NCBI GenBank assembly: GCA_036499165.1
Contig: DASYEE010000163.1
Location: 15,170 to 79,169 of the forward strand
DNA from: Galbitalea sp036499165
GTDB taxonomy: Bacteria > Actinomycetota > Actinomycetes > Actinomycetales > Microbacteriaceae
Direction of reading: 5' to 3'
DNA: 64,000 bases
Shown: in pieces, positions 18,201 to 26,454 of the stretch
Layout: each line of letters opens with the position of its first letter
Numbering within the stretch: the stretch's first letter is position 1
Made by a program: the position numbers and the translations under genes
The notes under the pieces: generated by a model
The model's database searches: none
Told to the model about the DNA's origin: nothing
What the model saw: the letters and a program-made list of their open reading frames with translations, nothing else

Positions 18201-19400
18201 ATGACGGTGAACGGCTCATGGGAGCGGGCGGCGCGCGGCGCGATGCTCCTCGGGAGCAACGGCCAGCTGCGCCCAACCATCTTCGCCGAGATGTCGGCGC
18301 TCGCTGCGAGCACCGGTGCGATCAACCTCGGGCAGGGATTCCCCGACGAGGACGGCCCGGCGGAAGTCCTCGAAGCCGCCCGCCAGGCGATCACCGACGG
18401 CATCAACCAGTACCCGCCCGGACGTGGCATGCCCGTGCTCCTCGACGCGATCGCCGAGCACCAGAAGCGCTTCTACGGCCTCGACTACAACCCGGGCACG
18501 GAGATCATCGTCACGGCCGGAGCGACCGAGGCGCTCACGGCCACCATCCTCGCTCTCACCGATGAGGGTGACGAGGTGGTCACGTTCGAGCCCTTCTACG
18601 ACTCCTATGCCGCAATCATCGGACTCTCGAAGGCAACGCATGTCACGGTGCCGCTGCGGGCACCGGACTTCCTGCCCGATCTCGACGAATTGCGCGCGGC
18701 CGTCACCGACCGCACGAGGCTGATCATCGTCAACGATCCGCACAATCCGACCGGCACCGTGCTCGAGCGGGAGACGCTGGAGCTCATCGTCGAACTCGCC
18801 CACGAGCACGACGCGATCATCGTGACGGACGAGGTGTACGAGCACCTGACCTTCGGTTTGCCGCACATTCCAATCGCGACCCTGCCTGGAGCGCGCGAGC
18901 GCACCGTTTCGATCTCAAGCGGCGGCAAGACGTTCTCGGTGACGGGGTGGAAGATCGGCTGGGTCATGACGACCGCAGACCTTGCGGGCGCGATCCTCGC
19001 GGTGAAGCAGTTTCTCACCTACGTCAACGGCGCGCCGTTCCAGCCAGCCATCGCGGTCGGGCTCCGACTGCCGGAATCGTATTTCCTGCACGCCGCCGGA
19101 GTGCTGCAGGGCAAACGCGACCTCCTGGCTGCCGGCCTGTCGCGCGCGGGCTTCACCGTCTCCCATCCGCGAGGCGGCTACTTCGTGATCGCCGACGCCG
19201 CACCGCTCGGATTCTCCAACGCCGCGGAGTTGTGCAGGAAGCTTCCGGCCCTCGCAGGCGTCGTAGGCGTCCCCATCACCGCCTTCGTGCGCGAGGAACG
19301 GGCATCCGGTTATTCAAGCCTCGTGCGTTTCGCGTACTGCAAGAAGATGGAGTTGCTGGAGCGGGCGAGCGCCCAGCTGACGAACCTGCAGCGCGGTTAG
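18201..19400 (+). CDS. Class I/II PLP-dependent aminotransferase (DapC-like)
   Basis: A 399-residue fold-type I aminotransferase. It shows INLGQGFPDEDGPAEVLEAA, NQYPPGRGMPVLLDAIAEHQ, the PLP-binding VNDPHNPTGTV (Asn), IIVTDEVYEHLTF (Asp) and the Schiff-base lysine in SISSGGKTFSVTGWKIGWVM. This resembles actinobacterial N-succinyldiaminopimelate or kynurenine/methionine-type aminotransferases; the precise substrate cannot be fixed. The start is ATG 18201 (MTVNGSWERAARG); the reading frame is open far upstream, but that part overlaps the LacI gene antisense and is not coding. Divergent from lacI over 93 bp. Confidence 0.92.
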   Translation: MTVNGSWERAARGAMLLGSNGQLRPTIFAEMSALAASTGAINLGQGFPDEDGPAEVLEAARQAITDGINQYPPGRGMPVLLDAIAEHQKRFYGLDYNPGTEIIVTAGATEALTATILALTDEGDEVVTFEPFYDSYAAIIGLSKATHVTVPLRAPDFLPDLDELRAAVTDRTRLIIVNDPHNPTGTVLERETLELIVELAHEHDAIIVTDEVYEHLTFGLPHIPIATLPGARERTVSISSGGKTFSVTGWKIGWVMTTADLAGAILAVKQFLTYVNGAPFQPAIAVGLRLPESYFLHAAGVLQGKRDLLAAGLSRAGFTVSHPRGGYFVIADAAPLGFSNAAELCRKLPALAGVVGVPITAFVREERASGYSSLVRFAYCKKMELLERASAQLTNLQRG

Positions 19401-19415
19401 GCCGCCGCCTCGCCT

Positions 19416-21173
19416 CTAGCTCGGCGACAACACGGCTGAGGCCAGCGGCAACCTCATGCTGAACTGCGTGCCGACGCCCTCCTCGCTCTGGACATCCATC
19501 TCGCCGTGATGGGCGGTCACGATCGCCTTCGTTATGGTGAGTCCGAGCCCGACCCCCGGCACGGCGTTACGCGTGGCGGTGCTCGCCCGGAAGAACCGGG
19601 AGAAGAGCTGGTCGAGCTCGGACTCCGCGATGCCCATACCGGTGTCGCTGACGGTGATCACCGCATCCTTTTCGGTCTCGGAGAGTGTCACCGTCACCGT
19701 GCCGCCGCGCGGCGTGAACTTCAGCGCATTGGAGATCAGGTTGTCGCATGCCTGCCCGAGTCGCACCGGATCGCCGTGAGTCACGGGCGATCGCTCCGTC
19801 AGCTGCTCGACGAGGGTGATCCCGCCCGCCGCGGCGCCGGGCCGCGCCGATTCGACAGCGGCGCGCACAATCGACTCGAGTTCGACCTGCCGGGCGTCGA
19901 GCGGGAACTTACCTGACTCGACCTGCGCGGTGAATAACAGGTCGCCGACCAGCCTGAGCAGCCGATGCGCGTTTCGTTCGGCGACCCCGAGGTATTGCAC
20001 CTGCTCGTCGGAGAGCGGATGCTCGTCGTCGTCCTTCATGAGCTCCAGGTACCCGAGAATCGAGCTGAGCGGCGTGCGCAGCTCATGCGAGATGAGCCCG
20101 ACGAACTCATCCTTCAGGCGCGACACTTCGCGTTCCTGGGTCACATCTGCGGCGACGAAGAGGTACCCCGCTGTCGCTCCGGCCTCATCCATGCGCTTGG
20201 TCACAGAAAGCGAAACGGGGAACGTCGTCCCATCGTCGCGCGCGTACGTCCAGTCCCGACTCTCGGCATTGCCGAGGCGTGCGGATTCGACCAGGGCCGA
20301 GAATCCGGGGTTTAGCACGGTCTCACCCGGCGGGTAGTTCAGCTCGCGGGCGCGCGCATCCAGCTCCTCCTGCAGGTGGAAGTCGAAGATGTAGCGCTTA
20401 CCCTCGGCCTGGCGCCACGTGAGGCCGAACATCTTGGTCGCACCGGGATTCCAGGCGTCGATGAGCCCCGTGATGTCCGTACCGATCACCGACTGCTCCG
20501 TGACGGCCGCCCAGACGCCGCGGAAGAGTCGATCTGCCGAGCGGTATTTGGCCTCGCTCTCTTCCAGCTGGCTCGCGTACTCGAAGGTCCGCTGCAGCAT
20601 TGCCTCCTTCTCGTCGGCGAGCGAGTGGATAGACGACAGCTGGGCCCTGCTCTGGCGTGCGAGCTCATTGATGATGATGGACGCGAAGATGAAGATCAAC
20701 GGCGAGAAGACCCCGCGAATCAGGTCGCCCGCGTTCGTGATCTCGGCGACGCCGAAGATGTACGGCATCATCAACGCGACAGCGGCGCCCGCCCCGGCCA
20801 GGGCGATGTAGCCACGCCCCTTTTCCGCTGCGACCCAGACGACCGGAAGGATGATCATGGCGCTGAAAATCGACGCCGTGCCTCCGGTGCCTGCGCGGAA
20901 CGCCCCGATGCCGATGAAGTCGATCACCGGGATGAGGACCGCCCAGTTCGCATACCGCGTCTTCCAGGTCAGGATCGCTGACAGGGCCGTGGCGAGCGTC
21001 ACAAGGACCACACCGATAATCGCCCAGACGTCGTTCAGGATGGCGATGTCCGGCACCGCCCAGACGATCACGAGCGAGATCACGAGCGCGATCGGGGTCG
21101 GCAACTGCTTCAACGCGGGAGACGGGTGATCGACGGTCAGGATGCCGCGAATGCGGTCAAAGATGGATCTCAT
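19416..21173 (-). CDS. PAS-domain membrane sensor histidine kinase
   Basis: A 585-residue sensor kinase, last gene of an eight-gene coupled operon. It has about six membrane segments (residues 27-168) without a large extracellular loop, a short coiled coil (172-212), a PAS/PAC domain (about 218-348, VIGTDITGLIDAWNPGATKM, VAADVTQEREVSR), HisKA with phospho-His 363 in VGLISHELRTPLSSILGYLE, and HATPase_c (CDNLISNALKFTPRG, VSDTGMGIAESELDQLFSRF, PGVGLGLTITKAI). The ATG overlaps the previous response regulator stop by four bases, so they are co-translated and likely cognate. The stimulus may be membrane or redox linked, which is unknown. Confidence 0.92.
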   Translation of the reverse strand: MRSIFDRIRGILTVDHPSPALKQLPTPIALVISLVIVWAVPDIAILNDVWAIIGVVLVTLATALSAILTWKTRYANWAVLIPVIDFIGIGAFRAGTGGTASIFSAMIILPVVWVAAEKGRGYIALAGAGAAVALMMPYIFGVAEITNAGDLIRGVFSPLIFIFASIIINELARQSRAQLSSIHSLADEKEAMLQRTFEYASQLEESEAKYRSADRLFRGVWAAVTEQSVIGTDITGLIDAWNPGATKMFGLTWRQAEGKRYIFDFHLQEELDARARELNYPPGETVLNPGFSALVESARLGNAESRDWTYARDDGTTFPVSLSVTKRMDEAGATAGYLFVAADVTQEREVSRLKDEFVGLISHELRTPLSSILGYLELMKDDDEHPLSDEQVQYLGVAERNAHRLLRLVGDLLFTAQVESGKFPLDARQVELESIVRAAVESARPGAAAGGITLVEQLTERSPVTHGDPVRLGQACDNLISNALKFTPRGGTVTVTLSETEKDAVITVSDTGMGIAESELDQLFSRFFRASTATRNAVPGVGLGLTITKAIVTAHHGEMDVQSEEGVGTQFSMRLPLASAVLSPS

Positions 21174-21550
21174 GACGGTGCTCCGCCGAGGACCCCGATC
21201 AGGCTTGCCGTCAGCTCCCGTGGGCTGAACGGCTTCTCGAAGTAGGCCGCGGCACCGGCCTCGAGCCCGGTAGCCATGGATACCTCGCCGACGGCTGCCG
21301 ACAGCAGCAGGATACGGACCGCGTCGAGCGCCGGGTCTTCGCGCACGGCACGGCAGACCTCGACACCGGTCAGCCCTGGCATTGTCACGTCGAGGATCGC
21401 GAGGTCTGGCGCGAATTCGCGCACGGCGGCCAGCGCCGCGTCGCCGTCGCCCACCTCTGCGACAATCTCGAATCCAGCCCGCGTCGCGGAGATCCGTACG
21501 AGAGCCCTGATGTCGACGTCGTCATCTGCTATCACTACCCGGGCGGTCAT
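21170..21550 (-). CDS. Single-domain response regulator (REC)
   Basis: A 126-residue receiver-only protein. Acidic pocket VVIADDDVDI, phosphoacceptor Asp54 in LAILDVTMPGLTGVEV, switch Ser in RILLLSAAVGE and Lys in YFEKPFSPREL, so all key residues are present. There is no output domain, so it would act through protein contact or as a phosphorelay intermediate between the kinase (four-base overlap downstream) and another regulator. The ATG 21550 overlaps the upstream REC gene stop by four bases; an alternative ATG at 21562 adds four residues. Confidence 0.9.
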   Translation of the reverse strand: MTARVVIADDDVDIRALVRISATRAGFEIVAEVGDGDAALAAVREFAPDLAILDVTMPGLTGVEVCRAVREDPALDAVRILLLSAAVGEVSMATGLEAGAAAYFEKPFSPRELTASLIGVLGGAPS

Positions 21551-21921
21551 CCGGCGCTCCACCTCGGCACGCTGGTTTCGAGGACTGCGAGCAGTTGCGC
21601 CCTCGTGAATGGCTTCGGAAGGCTCGCGGTTCCCTCCGGATAGCGGCGTTCGTCAAGCACCGAGGTCACGGCGATCGCGCAGTCTGGAACATCCGCGCGG
21701 AGCCTGTCGACGAGGGCCCAGCCGTCCATCCCGGGCAGCACCAGGTCGATGACGGCGAGTTCCGGCGTCCACTCCTGGTACGCGGCGATTGCTGCCTCTG
21801 CGGTCGTTTCGGTTGCGACCTGGCAGCCCGCCTTCTCGAAGTACGCGCGCAGGAGATCGCTCTGGTCCTCGCTGTCTTCGACGACGAGAACGCGAATGGG
21901 ATTGCTGGCGGCACCGCTCAT
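21547..21921 (-). CDS. Single-domain response regulator (REC), second copy
   Basis: A 124-residue receiver-only protein, VLVVEDSEDQSDLLRAYFEK, phosphoacceptor Asp59 in LAVIDLVLPGMDGWAL, and Lys in ASLPKPFTRAQ. The usual switch Ser/Thr is present in AIAVTSVLDERRY. It differs clearly from the neighbouring receiver, so it is not a recent tandem duplicate. Overlaps the small membrane protein gene upstream and the next receiver downstream by four bases each. Two free receivers beside one kinase suggest a phosphorelay or a branched output, which is inference. Confidence 0.88.
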   Translation of the reverse strand: MSGAASNPIRVLVVEDSEDQSDLLRAYFEKAGCQVATETTAEAAIAAYQEWTPELAVIDLVLPGMDGWALVDRLRADVPDCAIAVTSVLDERRYPEGTASLPKPFTRAQLLAVLETSVPRWSAG

Positions 21922-22094
21922 ACGAAGAACACCTGCCTGATCACGACGAGCACGGCGACAAACACGAGAGCGAAAACGGTCTTCGGAAGCAGCCTGTATT
22001 CGCCACGACGGTCGTCATTGAGCTCGCGCTCGAGGTATTCGTCGCTCGGATGCCTCGGGTCGAGCGGCACATCCATGTCCCTGGCGCGCGTCAT
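21918..22094 (-). CDS. 58-residue single-pass membrane protein
   Basis: Short gene bounded by four-base overlaps on both sides (its ATG overlaps the glycosyltransferase stop, its TGA overlaps the next receiver start), which strongly supports translation. The product has a charged N-terminal half (MTRARDMDVPLDPRHPSDEY LERELNDDRRGEYRL) and one membrane helix at the end (KTVFALVFVAVLVVIRQVFF). Probable topology: acidic cytoplasmic tail outside the helix, C-terminal anchor. It resembles no family I know; an accessory subunit of the adjacent membrane glycosyltransferase is the likely role by position. Confidence 0.8.
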   Translation of the reverse strand: MTRARDMDVPLDPRHPSDEYLERELNDDRRGEYRLLPKTVFALVFVAVLVVIRQVFFV

Positions 22095-23581
22095 GCCACG
22101 ACCCTTCCGGTCTTCTCAGTCTTGTCCCACTTCGCCTCGGCGTGACGAATCTCCTTGATGTACGAATCGAACGTCACAGCGCACAGCAGCGAGCCGTATC
22201 CGACCAGGTAGACGAGGAGCGGCGACAGGAACCCGCCGATCCACGTGCTCTCGACCCGACGGGCGATCCAGGCACCGACCATCGAGAACGGGATCCAGAT
22301 GTAGATGGACAGGGTGAGGATGAACAGGCTCGCGTCGTTCAGCGTGAGCCCGAAGATGCCCGGGATGTCGACCTCCGTCAGCTTCGGGAAGAACGCCGTG
22401 AGCATGACCACTATCGAGATGATGCCGGGGAACGTGATGACCTCGCGCCATGCCCGACGCGAGATGCCGCTGTCGAGCTGCGCCGCCAGGGCCAGCGTAA
22501 ACACGAAGGTCGCCGCCGCTCCGATCCACAGCGCGCGAAAGACGATGACGGCGAGTTGGCTGTGGATGAGCAGGAGACCAACGAGGCCGACCGACGATGT
22601 CACCATTGCAACAGGCAGTAGCCACAGGCTGAACCACACGATGCCGAACGCTGCGCTGCCGAGATTGTGCACCTTGGATGGCCGAAACCAGATCTTCTTG
22701 TACCGAGCGGTCACCGAGACGTTGCCCCGGGCCCACCGCAGGCGCTGCTTCCAGAGCGCGTCGATCGTCCCCGGCTCCTCTGAGAGCACGATCGCGAGCG
22801 GCTCGAACACGACCTCACGGCCGCGAAGCTGGGTCTCGAACGTCGTGATGGTGTCTTCGGCGAGCGATGACGTGTCGATCTCTCCGCCGAGCGCCATCAG
22901 GTTCTCGCGCGTGTGCAACTGGGCGCCACCCGCGAGACAGGCCTGGGCGCCGAGCACGTTCTGCGCGCGCCTCGCCGCCGGCTGAGAGAGGACGTACTCG
23001 AAGCCGATGAAGCGAGTGAGGTAGTTCTTGTCTGCGCTCCCCTCTCGGATATACGCCGAAACAGCTCCAACCTTGGGGTCGGCGAGATGCCGTGTCATCT
23101 TGCGCAGCGAATCCTTGGTGTAAATCACGTCGGCGTCCATGACGAGGAGCGCCTCCATCCAGTCATCCAGGAGGATCTGGCGGATGCCGTGGTTCAGCGT
23201 GTGGGCTTTGCCCTCGCCTCCCTTGTCGCGGCGGAGGTGAAACACGGAGCCGGGGTATTGCAGCGCCTTGGCACCGACGACCTCTGGCGTGTTGTCTGTG
23301 CTGGCGTCATCCACGACGTACACCCGCAAGCGATCGAGCGGGTAGTCGAGGCCCATCAGGCGTTCGATCGACTCGGCGAGTACCGCCGCCTCGTTCCAGG
23401 CTGGCACGACAATCGCGACACGAGGCAGGCATGGGCCGGCCTTTTTGTAGTGGTTCTTGACCGAGTGGAACGGAATTGCGACGAACGAGATCGCCCCGGC
23501 CAGCACAGGCACTGCACCCGTCGCAACGAGGATCACAAAGATGACTTCGACAACGTCGTAGCCGAATGTGCCCCAGTTCAC
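22091..23581 (-). CDS. Processive family 2 glycosyltransferase (PgaC/hyaluronan-synthase-like)
   Basis: A 496-residue polytopic GT2. N-terminal helix VEVIFVILVATGAVPVLAGA, then the catalytic domain: VAIVVPAWNEAAVLAESIER, VYVVDDASTDNTPEVV, LLVMDADVIYTKDSLR (DAD metal site), SSLAEDTITTFETQLRG (ED) and LWKQRLRWARGNVS (the QxxRW-type processive motif). Four or five C-terminal helices follow. These features match enzymes that polymerise and extrude beta-linked polysaccharide. GTG 23581 is chosen since it overlaps the PHP gene stop as GTGA; the longer open frame upstream is an antisense shadow. Adjacent PIG-L deacetylase suggests an N-acetylated polymer, as an inference. Confidence 0.9.
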   Translation of the reverse strand: MNWGTFGYDVVEVIFVILVATGAVPVLAGAISFVAIPFHSVKNHYKKAGPCLPRVAIVVPAWNEAAVLAESIERLMGLDYPLDRLRVYVVDDASTDNTPEVVGAKALQYPGSVFHLRRDKGGEGKAHTLNHGIRQILLDDWMEALLVMDADVIYTKDSLRKMTRHLADPKVGAVSAYIREGSADKNYLTRFIGFEYVLSQPAARRAQNVLGAQACLAGGAQLHTRENLMALGGEIDTSSLAEDTITTFETQLRGREVVFEPLAIVLSEEPGTIDALWKQRLRWARGNVSVTARYKKIWFRPSKVHNLGSAAFGIVWFSLWLLPVAMVTSSVGLVGLLLIHSQLAVIVFRALWIGAAATFVFTLALAAQLDSGISRRAWREVITFPGIISIVVMLTAFFPKLTEVDIPGIFGLTLNDASLFILTLSIYIWIPFSMVGAWIARRVESTWIGGFLSPLLVYLVGYGSLLCAVTFDSYIKEIRHAEAKWDKTEKTGRVVA

Positions 23582-24315
23582 GATGGCACCCCTGCTTCGG
23601 CGAGAAGCGCAACGACGCGATCGTAGCGGCCGACGTCGGTCGCGACGTGGCTGTCGGTGGAGGCGACGAACGTCGCACCGGCACCGAGAGCGGCGCGGAG
23701 CGCACGTGGCCCCGGGCATCCCCACTTCTCGTTGACCTCGATCGCGGTACCGGTTGCCGCGGCAGCGTTCGCCCACACGCGGAGGTGCTCATCGGAAAGG
23801 TCGGCCTCGTCGAGCCCGACCTTCGGCAGTATCGAGAAACAGTGCGCCAGCTGGCCCGATTCGACCGACTCCATCGCCGCAACGAGCGCACCGACCAGCA
23901 GGTCGAGCGCATCGGATGTCGCGAGCCCGTCGTCGAGCTTCCGCCTCGTCAGTTCCGGCGTCCACGCGCCATCCGTCCCGGGGAACTGGTGGTCCGCGAT
24001 GACGATCGCGTCGACGCCGTCGCCGATTCCGACGCCCGGAGGCAAGTCGAGTTCGCCGCGCGAGTTCAGGATCTTCGTTTCGACCCCGGTATAGACGGCA
24101 AGGCCATCGAGGGCCGGCTGGCGCCGCACCTCTGCGATGAATTCGGGCACCCATGGTGACGACTGGCGCACGTGATCGATGAGCCGAAGCTCGCTCAGGC
24201 CGGCAGCTGCGGCGGCAGTGATGTTCTCGGCGACACTGCTGACCGCGTCGTTCGACCAGCTCGAGTGCACGTGATAGTCACCGCGCAGAAGGCCCGACGC
24301 ACGCACGTCACTCAT
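23578..24315 (-). CDS. PHP-domain metal-dependent phosphoesterase
   Basis: A 245-residue PHP protein with metal-binding motifs GDYHVHSSWSNDAVS (HxH), LRLIDHVRQSS, GVETKIL, IVIADHQFPG and FVASTDSHVATDVGRYD (DSH). The layout matches histidinol-phosphatase/PolX-type PHP domains without other domains. It lies between an ATP-grasp gene (eight-base overlap) and the membrane glycosyltransferase (GTGA overlap). It could hydrolyse a phosphorylated sugar, phospho-Ser/Tyr or a cyclic intermediate; the substrate is unknown. ATG 24315 gives the N-terminus directly before the PHP motif; earlier starts overlap the ATP-grasp gene. Confidence 0.88.
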   Translation of the reverse strand: MSDVRASGLLRGDYHVHSSWSNDAVSSVAENITAAAAAGLSELRLIDHVRQSSPWVPEFIAEVRRQPALDGLAVYTGVETKILNSRGELDLPPGVGIGDGVDAIVIADHQFPGTDGAWTPELTRRKLDDGLATSDALDLLVGALVAAMESVESGQLAHCFSILPKVGLDEADLSDEHLRVWANAAAATGTAIEVNEKWGCPGPRALRAALGAGATFVASTDSHVATDVGRYDRVVALLAEAGVPS

Positions 24316-25303
24316 CGGTGTGGGCCGCATGCTCTGAGACGAGGATCTCCGCCGGGTCGAGATAGATGTCCTCAAGGAAGCGCACGGTCGCGAGATCGCG
24401 AAAGTCGAGCCTGGCGGGGAGTTCACGACCGAGCGCCAGGTCGAGGGCGAGCGACGGAAGGTCTGCGCCGGCCGCGATCGTCAGCGGGAGCGCGCCGGGA
24501 AATCGCGGGTTGACCTCCAGCAGCGCGGGGACGCCGTTCACGTCGTACCGCAGCTGCACATTCGCGACGCCGGTGAGACCGATGGCTTTCGCGACTGCCG
24601 CTGCGGTCGTTTCGAGGCCGTCGTCGTGCAGCGTGCGACCAGCGATCGAGACGCCGGAGTCGACGCGGGCACGCGTGCGCGGCACCGCGACGACGACGTT
24701 GCCAGCGGCATCCGCCAGCACGTCGACCGAGAACTCATCGCCTGGCAGGTTCTCCTGGATCAGCTGCGAGTCGTCCGGCGCGTGAGCCTCGAGCTCCTCG
24801 CGGTCACGCACGAGGTGCACTCCGCGGGATCCCGCGCCGCGGCGCGGTTTCACGATCACCGGAAAGTCCCAGTCGGCCGCGATTCCTTCGGCGTCGAGAA
24901 GGCGGGTCGTCGGTACCCGCAGCAGTGGCGCGCAGCGCTCGGCCAACAGCCACTTGTCGAGCGTCACGTCGAGCGTGTCGATGGATGCCGCAGCGAGGAC
25001 CGCTCCAGCAAGATCGGCGCGGCGCCGTGCCAGCGGCGGCAGCTCGACGTCGACGGTGGAGATCACGACGTCCAGGGCATCCTCTCGACACAGGGCAGCG
25101 ATCGCGTCCACGAAGTCCGGTGCGAGCCCCGGCTGCAGCAGCCTGCGGCGATCCGCTGGCACGAGATAGAGGCCAGCCGCCCAGCCGTCCATGTCGCCGG
25201 CGAACAGGTCGACATCTGCACGCCTGGCAAGCGACCGGATGACTGCGACGCCCGCCGCTCCCCCGGCGCCCGTGACGAGCACCCGGGTCTTTGCGTCGCT
25301 CAC
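24308..25303 (-). CDS. ATP-grasp ligase (CarB-like)
   Basis: A 331-residue ATP-grasp enzyme. N-terminal Rossmann-like pre-domain RVLVTGAGGAAGVAVIRSLA RRADVDLFAGD, then the ATP-grasp core: TLDVTLDKWLLAERC, FPVIVKPRRGAGSRGVHLVR, LIQENLPGDEFSVDVLAD, and VNPRFPGALPLTIAAGADLP with the metal Asn and Glu in LLEVNPRF. The family makes C-N bonds through an acyl-phosphate; an amino-acid or carboxylate-amine ligase role is expected. The GTG start overlaps the REC-PIG-L stop by four bases. Its pairing with a deacetylase may point to re-acylation or aminoacylation of the same substrate, which is inference. Confidence 0.88.
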   Translation of the reverse strand: MSDAKTRVLVTGAGGAAGVAVIRSLARRADVDLFAGDMDGWAAGLYLVPADRRRLLQPGLAPDFVDAIAALCREDALDVVISTVDVELPPLARRRADLAGAVLAAASIDTLDVTLDKWLLAERCAPLLRVPTTRLLDAEGIAADWDFPVIVKPRRGAGSRGVHLVRDREELEAHAPDDSQLIQENLPGDEFSVDVLADAAGNVVVAVPRTRARVDSGVSIAGRTLHDDGLETTAAAVAKAIGLTGVANVQLRYDVNGVPALLEVNPRFPGALPLTIAAGADLPSLALDLALGRELPARLDFRDLATVRFLEDIYLDPAEILVSEHAAHTDE

Positions 25304-26373
25304 GTGGCACTCCCCGTCGCCTCACGGTGGCTCACCGCGGGGCGCGTGCGGGACTGCACGGAGAGGTCGTCAGCGTCCTTGATGATCTCGAGCGGTTCGC
25401 ACATCTCACTCGTGCTCGAAAAACGCGACCAGTATCGGGCCGTCGAGGTCACAAAGTCGGGTTCGAGGTACTTGCGGATGCCCGCCTGCGAATGGAAGGC
25501 CGCGAGGAGTTGCAGCTTCGTCTCGACATACCCGTCGATCGAAACGAATCTCGATGGCCTGAAATCGACGGTGGCCGACGGTGACTGGTAGCACGCGACG
25601 GTGTCGACGGATCGGGCGGCGACAATCGTCGCCTCGTGTACAGCACGGTGGTCCTGGTGCCGGTCGTGGATGCTGTGCGTGTAGACGATGCTCGGGTTCA
25701 CCTGGCGAATGACGCGTTCGATGATCGCGATGGTTGGCCCGGTGTTGGTGATCTCCGTGTCGATGAGGTCTTCGAGGAAGAGCCTGGCTCCTAACAGGTC
25801 GGCCGATCGCAGCGACTCGTTCTGACGGTCATCCGGTGCTCCGCCACGGGCGCCCCGCGACATGGTCAGGATGACCACGGTGTCGCCCGCGTCGCGGTGT
25901 GCTGCGAGGATCCCGCCCACTCCCAGCTCGACGTCGTCTGGATGCGCGCCGATGGCGAGCACGTATTCCCGCGGGCGACCCGCCTCGCGGTTGGTGCGGC
26001 CGCTGGTCGCAAGCCGCTGGACGATCGCGATGAGTTCGGGAGAGGCGATCGGCTTCGTCAGGAACTCGTCCGCCTGGCTGCGAAGAGCCCCGACGGCGTA
26101 ATCGACCGAGATGTGCGCCGTCATGACGACGACCGGGAGGTCCGGCTGGTCTGCCCTCAGTTGGGCGATCAGCTCGAGCCCCGTCATTCCCGGCATCTCG
26201 ATGTCGGTCACGACGACGTCTGGCCTGAACTCGTCTACCGCTGTCCGTGCCTTCGTGGGGTCGGTGATGGCAAGCACAGTGCATCCGCCCCTGCGCTCAA
26301 GCACCGTGCTCGTGTAGAGCGCCACATCGGGATCGTCGTCAACGACCAAAACCCGAAATGAACAGTCAGCCAT
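25300..26373 (-). CDS. Response-regulator/PIG-L deacetylase fusion
   Basis: A 357-residue two-domain protein. Residues 1-125 form a receiver with DDD pocket (VVDDDPDVAL), phosphoacceptor Asp57 in VVTDIEMPGMTG, Thr in VVMTAHIS and Lys in EFLTKPIASP. Residues 136-340 form a LmbE/PIG-L N-deacetylase: AIGAHPDDVELGVGG (zinc and catalytic Asp) and SIHDRHQDHRAVHEAT. Both halves are complete. Phosphorylation could switch the deacetylase. First gene of the coupled operon; GAGGGG lies eight bases before ATG 26373. REC is normally fused to DNA-binding or GGDEF outputs, so a deacetylase output is unusual. Confidence 0.9.
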   Translation of the reverse strand: MADCSFRVLVVDDDPDVALYTSTVLERRGGCTVLAITDPTKARTAVDEFRPDVVVTDIEMPGMTGLELIAQLRADQPDLPVVVMTAHISVDYAVGALRSQADEFLTKPIASPELIAIVQRLATSGRTNREAGRPREYVLAIGAHPDDVELGVGGILAAHRDAGDTVVILTMSRGARGGAPDDRQNESLRSADLLGARLFLEDLIDTEITNTGPTIAIIERVIRQVNPSIVYTHSIHDRHQDHRAVHEATIVAARSVDTVACYQSPSATVDFRPSRFVSIDGYVETKLQLLAAFHSQAGIRKYLEPDFVTSTARYWSRFSSTSEMCEPLEIIKDADDLSVQSRTRPAVSHREATGSAT

Positions 26374-26454
26374 AGGTGTCCCCTCACCGTCTGGCTCAAC
26401 CTTACGCACAGAACGGCGGGAGTAGACAGAGCGCTCCCACCCCGCATTCCGGTG

